Shown here in pieces: positions 1 through 5,650 of a stretch of DNA of 5,725 bases; position 1 is the first letter of the stretch; each line of letters begins with the position of its first letter. Origin of the DNA: JBJKPP01 sp046706145 (GTDB lineage Bacteria > Bacteroidota > Ignavibacteria > Ignavibacteriales > Ignavibacteriaceae); assembly GCA_046706145.1 (NCBI GenBank), contig JBJKPP010000198.1:1-5725 (forward strand). The letters are read 5' to 3'. The notes under the pieces were generated by a model. The model saw only the letters and a program-made list of their open reading frames with translations, was not told where the DNA came from and ran no database searches. Both the position numbers and the translations under genes were made by a program.

Positions 1-61
1 TTTATGGTTCTCAAATATAAGCCTAATGTTTTACTGCATCAATTTATTATAAAGTCACTAA

Positions 62-91
62 TTGTAGAAATTTCTGTTATTCGAATAAAAT
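62..91 (+). promoter_or_regulatory. Weak candidate promoter upstream of pgeF
   Basis: A TTGTAG (62-67) is followed after 18 nt by TAAAAT (86-91). The -10 is one base off TATAAT, but the -35 matches only in its TTG. It would start transcription around position 98, about 40 nt before the GTG of pgeF. The whole 1-138 leader is so AT-rich that chance matches are expected, and I see no Bacteroidota-type TTTG/TAnnTTTG pair. Nothing else in 1-138 looks like a gene, an RNA or a strong hairpin; there is only a tiny AATGAA-TTT-TTCATT palindrome at 89-103. Confidence 0.2.
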
Positions 92-138
92 GAATTTTTC
101 ATTATGTTAATAAATTATCTAATATATTTTAGGAAACA

Positions 139-870
139 GTGGTTTTTATTAAACCTATAATTTTTCAGCAATTCCCTGAAGTTATTTTCGGTTTCAGTAC
201 GAAGATTGGAAATGGCCGGAAAGCACCATACAACTTCAATCTGTCATTTTCAGTGAACGATAATGAAGGCGATGTGAGAAAAAATAGGGATGCTTTTTTC
301 AAAAGTTTGGGTCTTGATTCGGGAAAAATAGTTTTTCAAAAACAAGTGCATGAGGATAAAATTACTATTGTGGAAAATTCTGGGCTTTGCGGTGAGAGCG
401 ATGCAATTGTTACAAACAAGAAAAATTTGGGATTAGCTGTTGGCACTGCCGATTGTGCGCCTATTTTCATCTACGATCATGAAAATAAAGTAATTGCAGG
501 AGTGCATTCCGGCTGGAGAAGCACTGAGAAAGCAATTCTAAGAAAGACACTTGATTTGCTGAAAGCCAAGTTTAATTCGAAAAGTGAAAATTTATTCGTT
601 TACGAAGGTCCAACTATAAGTCAGAAGAATTACGAAGTTGGTAAGGAGGTCGCAGAAAAATTTGACAAAAAATACCTTCTTCCCAATGGAGAAAAATTTA
701 TGCTCGATATTCCCCGAATTAATTATGATTTTTTATTGGATTTTGGAATTCCTAAAAACAATATTCAGATTTCTAACTTGTGCACTTATGAGAGTTACAA
801 ATTACTGCATTCTTACAGAAGGGAAGGACAAGAATCCGGACGTGCTTTAGGAGTCATTGCAATTAAGTAG
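139..870 (+). CDS. pgeF: PgeF/YfiH-family protein (peptidoglycan editing factor, purine nucleoside phosphorylase-like, laccase-fold)
   Basis: This 243-residue protein is a normal-length member of the YfiH/YlmD (Cu-oxidase_4, DUF152) family. The three metal-ligand motifs are all present: QVH with His71, TADC with Cys106, and GVHSGW with His123 (the family HAGWRG box, with Ser and Ser replacing Ala and Gly). EGPTISQKNYEVG (156-168) matches the family GP-x-I-xxx-CYEVG segment, but its usual Cys is Asn164. The C-terminus carries the typical SYRREG...GRALGVI block (225-240). Family members are cytosolic. They have been described as preventing mis-incorporation of L-Ser into peptidoglycan precursors and as catalysing purine nucleoside phosphorolysis; which applies here cannot be told from sequence. 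The start is GTG, with AGGA (131-134) 4 nt upstream, one of the few clear Shine-Dalgarno matches in the window. It is the first gene of the cluster, 43 nt ahead of folB. Confidence 0.9.
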   Translation: MVFIKPIIFQQFPEVIFGFSTKIGNGRKAPYNFNLSFSVNDNEGDVRKNRDAFFKSLGLDSGKIVFQKQVHEDKITIVENSGLCGESDAIVTNKKNLGLAVGTADCAPIFIYDHENKVIAGVHSGWRSTEKAILRKTLDLLKAKFNSKSENLFVYEGPTISQKNYEVGKEVAEKFDKKYLLPNGEKFMLDIPRINYDFLLDFGIPKNNIQISNLCTYESYKLLHSYRREGQESGRALGVIAIK

Positions 871-913
871 ATTTTAGTAACTTTTTTATCATTTTTAATT
901 AAATTAACATTTT

Positions 914-1318
914 ATGGAAAACATAATTCGAATACGGAAAGCTATCTTTTACGGGTATCACGGGGTTTATGAGGAAGAACAGAATGTTGGAGGTAAATTC
1001 GAAGCGGATGTGGATATTTATACTAATTTTTCAGGTGCCCGCAAAAAAGACAGCTTAAAGCAGACAATCGATTACGAGAAAGTCTATAAATTTATGTATC
1101 AGCTTGCATTGGAGAAAAAATATTATTTGATTGAATCTCTGGCGTTAAGAATTGCTGATGAGATTCTGATGAAATTTGAAGGAGTTGAAAAAATAGCGGT
1201 TAGAGTAAGAAAAAATAATCCGCCGCTTGGAGGAGTTGCAGATTACGTAGAAGCAGAAGTTGTGAAGACTAAAGAAGAACTAGATGAACAACTAAAAAGA
1301 AATAACAAAAATCATTAA
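914..1318 (+). CDS. folB: Dihydroneopterin aldolase FolB
   Basis: FolB converts 7,8-dihydroneopterin to 6-hydroxymethyl-7,8-dihydropterin and glycolaldehyde in cytosolic tetrahydrofolate synthesis; the product is the substrate of the next gene, folK. The alignment I recall with the Staphylococcus aureus enzyme is nearly gap-free. The key residues fall at the same numbers: Glu22 in YHGVYEEE, Tyr54 in TIDY, Glu74 in LIESLALRIAD and Lys100 in VRVRKNNPP. The core ends near residue 118, and a charged tail (KEELDEQLKRNNKNH) makes it about 13 residues longer than the usual 120. That tail leads straight into the folK frame and could be a relic or a working linker of a FolB-FolK fusion. The ATG has no visible Shine-Dalgarno sequence (an A/T-only stretch precedes it). 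Its stop at 1316-1318 overlaps the proposed folK start. Confidence 0.95.
   Translation: MENIIRIRKAIFYGYHGVYEEEQNVGGKFEADVDIYTNFSGARKKDSLKQTIDYEKVYKFMYQLALEKKYYLIESLALRIADEILMKFEGVEKIAVRVRKNNPPLGGVADYVEAEVVKTKEELDEQLKRNNKNH
1314..1318 (+). promoter_or_regulatory. ATTAA stop/start overlap coupling folB to folK
   Basis: The folB stop TAA (1316-1318) shares one base with an in-frame ATT (1314-1316) of the folK frame. No Shine-Dalgarno-like sequence beyond A-rich runs (AAAAAG at 1294-1299) precedes it, so ribosomes ending folB would be the likely source of initiation. AUU starts are known, for example for E. coli infC. A +1 slip at CAU-UAA, skipping the U at 1316, would also enter the folK frame directly. 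Confidence 0.45.
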
Positions 1319-1814
1319 AAATAATATTGCTTTTATAGCTCTTGGTTCTAATAAAGAAGATAGATTGCAATATCTGAGCAGGGCAGTTGAGTTTCTCAAA
1401 AAGTCGGAGAATATTGAAGTTTTAAAATTATCATCTGTGTATGAAACTAAACCCTTTGGCTTTGAAAAACAGGATAACTTTTTGAATGCAGTTGTAGAAA
1501 TTCGGACGGATTTTGAAATAAGGGAATTATTTAATTTTATTAAGAATACTGAGAAAACTCTAGGAAGAACAGAGAGCTTTAGATGGGGTCCAAGGGAAAT
1601 TGACCTCGATCTTCTTTTTTATGATGATATTATTTTTTCAGATGAAAAAGTGACAGTTCCTCATCCTGAAATAGTAAATAGAGATTTTGTGCTAGTTCCG
1701 ATGAACGAAATTGAGCCAAATTTCATACATACTGAATTAAAGGAGAAGATTTCCGATATTTGTAAGAGACATAAAAACAAAACCGTAATTAAGAAGTTAA
1801 CACAGAAATTGTAA
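1314..1814 (+). CDS. folK: 6-hydroxymethyl-7,8-dihydropterin pyrophosphokinase FolK (HPPK), probable AUU start
   Basis: FolK transfers pyrophosphate from ATP to 6-hydroxymethyl-dihydropterin, making the substrate for dihydropteroate synthase. Visible motifs, numbered from the proposed start, are IALGSNKEDR (8-17), SSVYETKPFG, DNFLNAVVEI, the HPPK signature RWGPREIDLDLL with Mg-binding Asp97 and Asp99, and VPHP (115-118) followed by NRDFVLVP. At 166 residues it is close to the about 160 of the family. The first conventional start in frame is TTG at 1365, but that would remove the whole ALGSN-x3-DR strand and leave a crippled enzyme. Frame-open sequence reaches back only to 1296, and between 1296 and 1365 there is no ATG, GTG or TTG. 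I choose ATT 1314-1316 because it overlaps the folB TAA (ATTAA), suiting termination-reinitiation. ATA 1302, ATC 1311, or a +1 frameshift from folB are alternatives. Identity is near certain; the start is not. Confidence 0.9.
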   Translation: MKNNIAFIALGSNKEDRLQYLSRAVEFLKKSENIEVLKLSSVYETKPFGFEKQDNFLNAVVEIRTDFEIRELFNFIKNTEKTLGRTESFRWGPREIDLDLLFYDDIIFSDEKVTVPHPEIVNRDFVLVPMNEIEPNFIHTELKEKISDICKRHKNKTVIKKLTQKL

Positions 1815-1834
1815 AATAGAAGTGGATAATTAAA

Positions 1835-2497
1835 TTGAATCAAGATTCAGATTTAAGATTCATATCGATTGAAGGAGTAATTGGTGCTGGGAAAACTGCT
1901 CTTGCTAAAAGGCTCAAAGAAAGATTGAACGCCGAGTTAATCCTGGAACAGTTTGACGCAAATCCTTTCCTGGAAAAATTTTATATTGACAGAAAACGGT
2001 ATGCTTTCCAAACGCAGATGTTTTTCTTGATAAACAGATACAAACAGCAAGAAGCTTTGAGTCAGGGTAATCTTTTTACTGATTTTTTCATATGCGATTA
2101 CATTTTTGATAAAGATAGAATTTTTGCCTATTTAAATTTGAAAGGTGAAGAGCTAAAGTTATATGAGACTGTCTTTCCGCTCCTTTCTAAAAATTTGAGA
2201 AAACCGGATTTAGTCGTTTACCTGCAATCAAGTGTTGATAGATTAATGTACAATATTAAAAAACGGGGCAGAAGAATTGAAAGAAACATTACGCGAAGTT
2301 ATATAGAGGAGCTAAGTGAGGCTTATAATCATTTCTTTTTCAGGTATTCTGATACACCGCTTTTGATTGTGAATTCTTCCGATATAGATTTTGTGAGAAG
2401 CAGCGGGGATTTTGAGGAATTATTTAAGCAAATATTTAGAGAAGATAGAGGTGTAAAAGAGTATTTTAAACCCGAGTCCAGAAGCTTAAGTTTGTAA
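1835..2497 (+). CDS. Deoxynucleoside kinase (dGK/dAK/dCK-type)
   Basis: A 220-residue cytosolic kinase of the deoxynucleoside kinase family, which phosphorylates deoxynucleosides to monophosphates in salvage. The P-loop GVIGAGKT spans 14-21 and follows a beta strand, FISIEG. EQFDANPFLEKFY (38-50) is the family segment carrying the catalytic Glu (Glu38). FQTQMFFLINRYKQ (58-71) supplies substrate-contacting Gln/Arg residues, CDYIFDKDRIFA (87-98) is the Asp-rich motif, and the Arg-rich LID is KKRGRRIERN (142-151). The C-terminal tail past about 205 is polar and looks disordered. Base specificity cannot be read from sequence; the DYIFDKD pattern resembles bacterial dAK/dGK enzymes. The start is TTG, with GTGGA (1822-1826) 8 nt upstream; an in-frame stop at 1817-1819 rules out a longer protein. 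It lies 20 nt after folK and 1 nt before the next gene. From memory, folK and this kinase are neighbours or fused in various Bacteroidota. Confidence 0.88.
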   Translation: MNQDSDLRFISIEGVIGAGKTALAKRLKERLNAELILEQFDANPFLEKFYIDRKRYAFQTQMFFLINRYKQQEALSQGNLFTDFFICDYIFDKDRIFAYLNLKGEELKLYETVFPLLSKNLRKPDLVVYLQSSVDRLMYNIKKRGRRIERNITRSYIEELSEAYNHFFFRYSDTPLLIVNSSDIDFVRSSGDFEELFKQIFREDRGVKEYFKPESRSLSL

Positions 2498-2498
2498 G

Positions 2499-2705
2499 AT
2501 GTTAGAATTTTTATTTTATATTTTACTGATTTATTTGGCCTATAAGTCACTTCAATTTTTCATTAGATATATTAATTCCGGCTCCAATTCGAATGTTAGG
2601 TCTAGGAGAAAAGAAGGGGAATCTAGTAAAAGTAAATTTGATGATGTAGAAGAAGCGGAGTTTAAAGAAATAAAAGATGAAGATAAAAAAAATTCTAAGG
2701 ACTAG
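2499..2705 (+). CDS. Small single-pass membrane protein with charged cytoplasmic tail, function unknown
   Basis: A 68-residue protein of no recognised function. Residues 2-23 (LEFLFYILLIYLAYKSLQFF) form one hydrophobic segment with no signal-peptidase site visible, followed by Arg24, a Ser/Asn/Gly linker, a basic RSRRK patch (35-39) and then an acidic/lysine-rich tail (FDDVEEAEFKEIKDEDKK). The positive patch after the helix suggests an N-out, C-in anchor. Architecture and position resemble the short helix-plus-charged-tail proteins of Bacteroidota (DUF4834-like), but this is a resemblance in style, not a motif match. The ATG is 1 nt after the kinase stop, and its own TAG abuts the ATG of the glycosyltransferase. 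It therefore sits in a coupled series and is very likely a real gene despite its size. No Shine-Dalgarno precedes it. Confidence 0.7.
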   Translation: MLEFLFYILLIYLAYKSLQFFIRYINSGSNSNVRSRRKEGESSKSKFDDVEEAEFKEIKDEDKKNSKD

Positions 2706-3839
2706 ATGGCTAAGGAAAATATTTTCACAAATTTTGTTAACAATTTATTCAAAAAGAAATATTCAGTCCCTCCCAACAGTAGTTTAGAACTCGGTAACCC
2801 CAAAAAATTCTTAATTATTAGACAGCACAACCAGCTTGGCGACCTTCTTGCAACAGTTCCTTTGTTTAGAGCAATTAAAGAAAAATATCCCGAATGCCGT
2901 TTAACAGTGATTCTTTCTCCTGTAAATTATCAAGGACTGGTTCAAAATAAATATATTGATAAGCTTACTGTTTTCAACAAAAAGAAGCTGATAAACCCAT
3001 TTTATTTCATACGATTTTTAAGACTCTTAAAAATTAATTACGATGTTGTAATTGTTCCTTCGGTTGTGTCGATTTCGTTTACTAGTAATTTGTTAGCTGG
3101 AATTTCGAATGCAAAAATTAAAATTGGTCCTGAAAGCTTGCAGGGCACAGAAAATAAAAGCGCATATTTTTTTGATAGAAAAGTCAACCTTGATTGGAGC
3201 CTGCACCCGGAACTTAACGTCTATGCCAGAGTTCTTGATGTGGTTAAACCTTTTGGCATAACAACAAAAAATTACAGAGCAGAAATTCATTTTGGGGAGA
3301 AAGATTTAAAAGTCTCCCGTAACTTTGTAAAAAAGCTAAATCTTAATCAGAATGAACGACTTGTAGGATTACATGTTGGAGCAGGCAAACCGCAAAATCG
3401 ATGGCCGCTTGCTAAGTTCGTAAGGCTGGTGAATGAATTAAAAGAAAAGCACGACATAAAATTTTATTTGACGGGAAGTAATGCAGACGAAGAAGAGATA
3501 AATTATGTTGTAAAAAACTCTAATGTCAAATTAGGCTTATTCTTGAACAAGAAAATTTCCGAAGTAGCGGCGCTTATTTCATTATCGAATTTGTTCATTA
3601 CTAATGATACAGGCGTTATGCATGTAGCTGGTGCTACCGATACACCACAAATTTCTATTTTTGGCCCGACTAATCCTCACATTTGGGCTCCGTTTGGGAA
3701 GAATAAACACTTTGTACGAAAATCAGATTTAATAAATAATGTTTCTGTGGAAGATGTTTTTAAACTTGCAGATTCAATTTTATCTGTGGGACAAACTCAG
3801 CCTTTCATGACGATTGATAAGAAAAATAGTGCAGAATGA
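2706..3839 (+). CDS. Glycosyltransferase family 9 (heptosyltransferase-like, WaaF/RfaF superfamily)
   Basis: A 377-residue GT-B enzyme of family GT9, which transfers ADP-heptose or related sugars onto the inner core of lipopolysaccharide on the cytoplasmic face of the inner membrane. The N-terminal Rossmann domain opens with FLIIRQHNQLGDLLATVPL (35-53), containing the conserved Gly45-Asp46 of the acceptor site. The C-terminal domain has GLHVGAGKPQNRWP (221-234, family HPG-S-xx-KxWP) and the donor-site NDTGVMHVAGA (300-310) followed by FGPTNPHIWAP (319-329). About 30 residues precede the first strand, which is slightly long. The sugar donor is not certain, since GT9 members vary and no other LPS-core genes are in the window. 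AAGGA (2697-2701) lies 4 nt ahead of the ATG. The gene ends in an ATGA overlap with the Ppx/GppA gene, implying coupled translation. Confidence 0.9.
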   Translation: MAKENIFTNFVNNLFKKKYSVPPNSSLELGNPKKFLIIRQHNQLGDLLATVPLFRAIKEKYPECRLTVILSPVNYQGLVQNKYIDKLTVFNKKKLINPFYFIRFLRLLKINYDVVIVPSVVSISFTSNLLAGISNAKIKIGPESLQGTENKSAYFFDRKVNLDWSLHPELNVYARVLDVVKPFGITTKNYRAEIHFGEKDLKVSRNFVKKLNLNQNERLVGLHVGAGKPQNRWPLAKFVRLVNELKEKHDIKFYLTGSNADEEEINYVVKNSNVKLGLFLNKKISEVAALISLSNLFITNDTGVMHVAGATDTPQISIFGPTNPHIWAPFGKNKHFVRKSDLINNVSVEDVFKLADSILSVGQTQPFMTIDKKNSAE

Positions 3840-4810
3840 AAAATTCCCAAGATAAGTTCTATGCTGCACTAGATATTGGGACAAATTCCTTTCACATGAT
3901 TGTTGCTAAGCTTAACAAAAAGCGCAGATTAAAAATAGTTGATAGAGCAAGAGAAGTAATAAGACTGGGAACGGAGAATTCTTCTGCAGAAAAATTAATT
4001 TCTCCTAACGAAATAAAAAGATCCATTAACATCCTAAACAATTTTCAAAACCTTGTTAAATTCTATGATGCTAAATTAATGGCTGCTGCCACAAGTGCAG
4101 TGAGGGAGTCGAAAAATAAGGAAAAATTTTGTAGTGAAATCTTAAAAAACACAGGAATTAATATTCGTGTCATCGATGGCAAAGAAGAGGCAAAACTTAT
4201 TTTCAACGGAATAAAAAATGATGTTGACATTTCACAAAACAAAGTTTTATGTATAGACATTGGCGGGGGCAGTACAGAACTTATTGCTGCTGATAGAGGA
4301 CAAATTCAGTACAGTGAAAGTTTTGATATGGGAGCAGTGAAATTAACAAAAAAGTTTTTCCCGAATTACACTCTAAATGAAAAGAAAATTGACGATTGCC
4401 GTCAATATGTTAGACACGAATTACATAAAAATAAAAAAATAACTAAGGGAGAGAAGTTCGACTATCTAGTTGGCTCTTCCGGAACGATTGAAGCCTCAGA
4501 AAAGATGATAAATTTTCAGCCAAGCCCTGATCCGGCTTCAACGGATAAGAACAAGAAAAATATGTCTGAGGAAGAAAATCACTCTTCATTTAGCTATTCA
4601 GATTATAAAAAGCTGGTAACAAAAATTCTTTCTGCGAAATCGATCGAGGATAGATTAAGAATAAGAGGAATGGAAACAAAAAGAGCAGATATCATCCAAT
4701 CCGGCACTATTATTCTGGATGAAATATTTAAATTACTTGATGTTAGAAAAATGGTTGTTTCTAAATATGCGCTAAGAGAAGGGATGATTTACAGCTTGAT
4801 AAACAAATGA
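3836..4810 (+). CDS. Ppx/GppA-family phosphatase (exopolyphosphatase / pppGpp phosphohydrolase), single-module form
   Basis: A 324-residue member of the ASKHA-fold Ppx/GppA family, which hydrolyses terminal phosphates of polyphosphate and/or converts pppGpp to ppGpp in the cytosol. Motifs in order are ALDIGTNSFHMIV (11-23, phosphate-1), RLG (43-45), AATSAVRES (84-92), GKEEAKLIFNGI (115-126, containing the likely catalytic Glu), DIGGGSTELI (141-150, phosphate-2), FDMGAVKLT (163-171), GSSGTIEA (213-220) and TKRADIIQSGTIIL...SKYALREGMIY (281-319). It lacks the C-terminal HD-type half of the about 500-residue E. coli enzymes, as is usual for short Ppx/GppA proteins. Residues 227-253 are a polar Pro/Ser/Lys/Glu stretch that looks like a loop insertion. 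Whether it prefers polyphosphate or pppGpp cannot be decided. The start overlaps the GT9 stop (ATGA). It is the last gene of the compact cluster. Confidence 0.92.
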   Translation: MKNSQDKFYAALDIGTNSFHMIVAKLNKKRRLKIVDRAREVIRLGTENSSAEKLISPNEIKRSINILNNFQNLVKFYDAKLMAAATSAVRESKNKEKFCSEILKNTGINIRVIDGKEEAKLIFNGIKNDVDISQNKVLCIDIGGGSTELIAADRGQIQYSESFDMGAVKLTKKFFPNYTLNEKKIDDCRQYVRHELHKNKKITKGEKFDYLVGSSGTIEASEKMINFQPSPDPASTDKNKKNMSEEENHSSFSYSDYKKLVTKILSAKSIEDRLRIRGMETKRADIIQSGTIILDEIFKLLDVRKMVVSKYALREGMIYSLINK

Positions 4811-4825
4811 CCTGATAAAATCAAC

Positions 4826-4855
4826 TTGTGGTTTCTTAAGGCACGTCTTTATAAT
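4826..4855 (+). promoter_or_regulatory. Candidate sigma70-type promoter for the HEPN-MNT pair
   Basis: TTGTGG (4826-4831) and a perfect TATAAT (4850-4855) are separated by 18 nt. They lie in the only 100-nt gap between the upstream cluster and the HEPN gene. Transcription would begin around 4862, giving a leader of roughly 50 nt. A TTTG at 4857-4860 sits just past the -10, one base out of register with the Bacteroidota TAnnTTTG element. I found no terminator hairpin between the Ppx/GppA stop and this site, so read-through from upstream is also possible. Confidence 0.5.
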
Positions 4856-4910
4856 GTTTGAGAAATTATCGTTGAATTGGTAAATTACTGATGAATTAAA
4901 AGAGTAATAT

Positions 4911-5303
4911 ATGACCAAAGAAGAGCATATTAAATATTGGATAAATTCAGCCGAGCACGACTTTGATGCGATGCAGGGAATTTTTAATGCGGGAAAATAT
5001 GACTGGGCCTTGTTTGTTGGTCATCTGGTTTTGGAGAAGTTATTAAAAGCGCATTGGGTTAAGAATAATCAAAGCGATACACCGCCTAAAATACACAATC
5101 TTGCTAAATTGTATAAAGAATCAAATCTTTCAATTTTAAATGAGGATGAGGTTACTTTTCTTATCGAGGCAACAAGATTCAATATGGAAGGAAGATATCC
5201 GCAGATGAAATTCGCATTTTTCAAACTGTGTACGAGGGAGTTCACCGAATCTAAGATAGAAAAAATAAAAGAGATTTATTATTGTTTACTAAAAGCGATA
5301 TAG
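4911..5303 (+). CDS. HEPN domain protein, partner of an MNT nucleotidyltransferase
   Basis: A 130-residue all-helical HEPN protein of the standard stand-alone length. Diagnostic segments are YWINSAEHDFDAMQGIFNAG (9-28), then YDWALFVGHLVLEKLLKAHW (30-49, family W-x-xF-GHLVxEK-LKA), TPPKIHNLAKL (57-67) and RFNMEGRYPQMKF (89-101). The HEPN R-x4-6-H ribonuclease motif of HepT-type toxins is absent: neither Arg89 nor Arg95 has a His 5-7 residues later. A Tyr does follow Arg95, giving the RYP signature I recall for this branch. HEPN-MNT pairs are classed as type VII toxin-antitoxin systems when HEPN is an RNase silenced by AMPylation; this member may instead be a non-nucleolytic partner or regulator. 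AAAAGAG (4898-4904) lies 6 nt upstream of the ATG. The 3' end overlaps the MNT gene by 22 nt. Confidence 0.85.
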   Translation: MTKEEHIKYWINSAEHDFDAMQGIFNAGKYDWALFVGHLVLEKLLKAHWVKNNQSDTPPKIHNLAKLYKESNLSILNEDEVTFLIEATRFNMEGRYPQMKFAFFKLCTREFTESKIEKIKEIYYCLLKAI

Positions 5304-5611
5304 AAAAGAAGATATTAGATTTACATAAACTAATATCTGATAAAATTAAGATAGATGGGATATATCTTTTTGGTTCTTATGCCAAGGGAAATCCTCATGA
5401 AGATAGTGATATTGATATAGCTGTTTTATCACCGGAATTTGATGGGATAGGATTTATTGATAATTCAAAGATTTCCAGAATTATCGTTCACGAAACCTAT
5501 CCTGATTTACCGTTTGTCGACTTCGAAATTCATCCCTACAAAACAGAGGAATTTACTGAAAACGATCCTTTCGTTGCAGAAATCTTAAAAACGGGGATAA
5601 AGATTATTTAA
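5282..5611 (+). CDS. Minimal nucleotidyltransferase (MNT/MntA-like), partner of the HEPN protein
   Basis: A 109-residue minimal nucleotidyltransferase of the DNA polymerase beta superfamily. The catalytic GS-x10-DxD motif is intact: Gly31-Ser32 in YLFGSYAKG, then Asp43 and Asp45 in SDIDIAVLS. A third acidic strand, FVDFEIHPY (78-86), supplies Asp80/Glu82. MntA proteins use ATP to add AMP to their HEPN partner, so activity is plausible here, but the known target Tyr motif (R-x4-H-x-Y) is not present in the neighbour. The start is TTG at 5282, inside the end of the HEPN gene. The frame is closed by TAA at 5252 and has no earlier ATG/GTG/TTG, and AGAG (5270-5273) is 8 nt upstream. The 22-nt overlap implies coupled synthesis of the two proteins. 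Length is complete for the family. Confidence 0.88.
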   Translation: MFTKSDIEKKILDLHKLISDKIKIDGIYLFGSYAKGNPHEDSDIDIAVLSPEFDGIGFIDNSKISRIIVHETYPDLPFVDFEIHPYKTEEFTENDPFVAEILKTGIKII

Positions 5612-5650
5612 GGATATTGAGATTCTCCCATCAATTCAATATCCATCTTT
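5612..5650 (+). terminator. Possible weak intrinsic terminator after the MNT gene
   Basis: GGATATTGA (5612-5620) and its exact reverse complement TCAATATCC (5636-5644) form a 9-bp stem, plus a possible G-U pair, around a loop of about 13-15 nt. It begins right after the MNT stop codon and is followed by ATCTTTTCC (5645-5653). The stem is A/T-rich and the T-run is short, so termination may be weak. The same hairpin could serve a convergent gene from the right. The remaining 5654-5725 holds no recognisable gene. Confidence 0.4.

Noticed and set aside
1..93. A frame open from the window edge, with an ATG at 4 and a TGA at 91-93 (29 residues)
   Set aside because: Could be the tail of an upstream gene, but it is short, has no recognisable motif, and an open run of this length is expected by chance in some frame.
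638..850. Plus-strand 70-codon frame inside pgeF
   Set aside because: Lies wholly inside a well-supported gene in another frame and has no family motifs; a shadow frame.
1365..1814. folK starting at the TTG at 1365
   Set aside because: It would omit the conserved ALGSN-x3-DR segment that is clearly encoded immediately upstream in the same frame.
2329..2550. Minus-strand frame across the end of the deoxynucleoside kinase
   Set aside because: Antisense to the kinase and the small membrane protein, low-complexity Ser/Lys composition, no motif; a shadow frame. The minus-strand frames at 1661-1843, 3093-3290 and 4063-4260 are rejected for the same reason.
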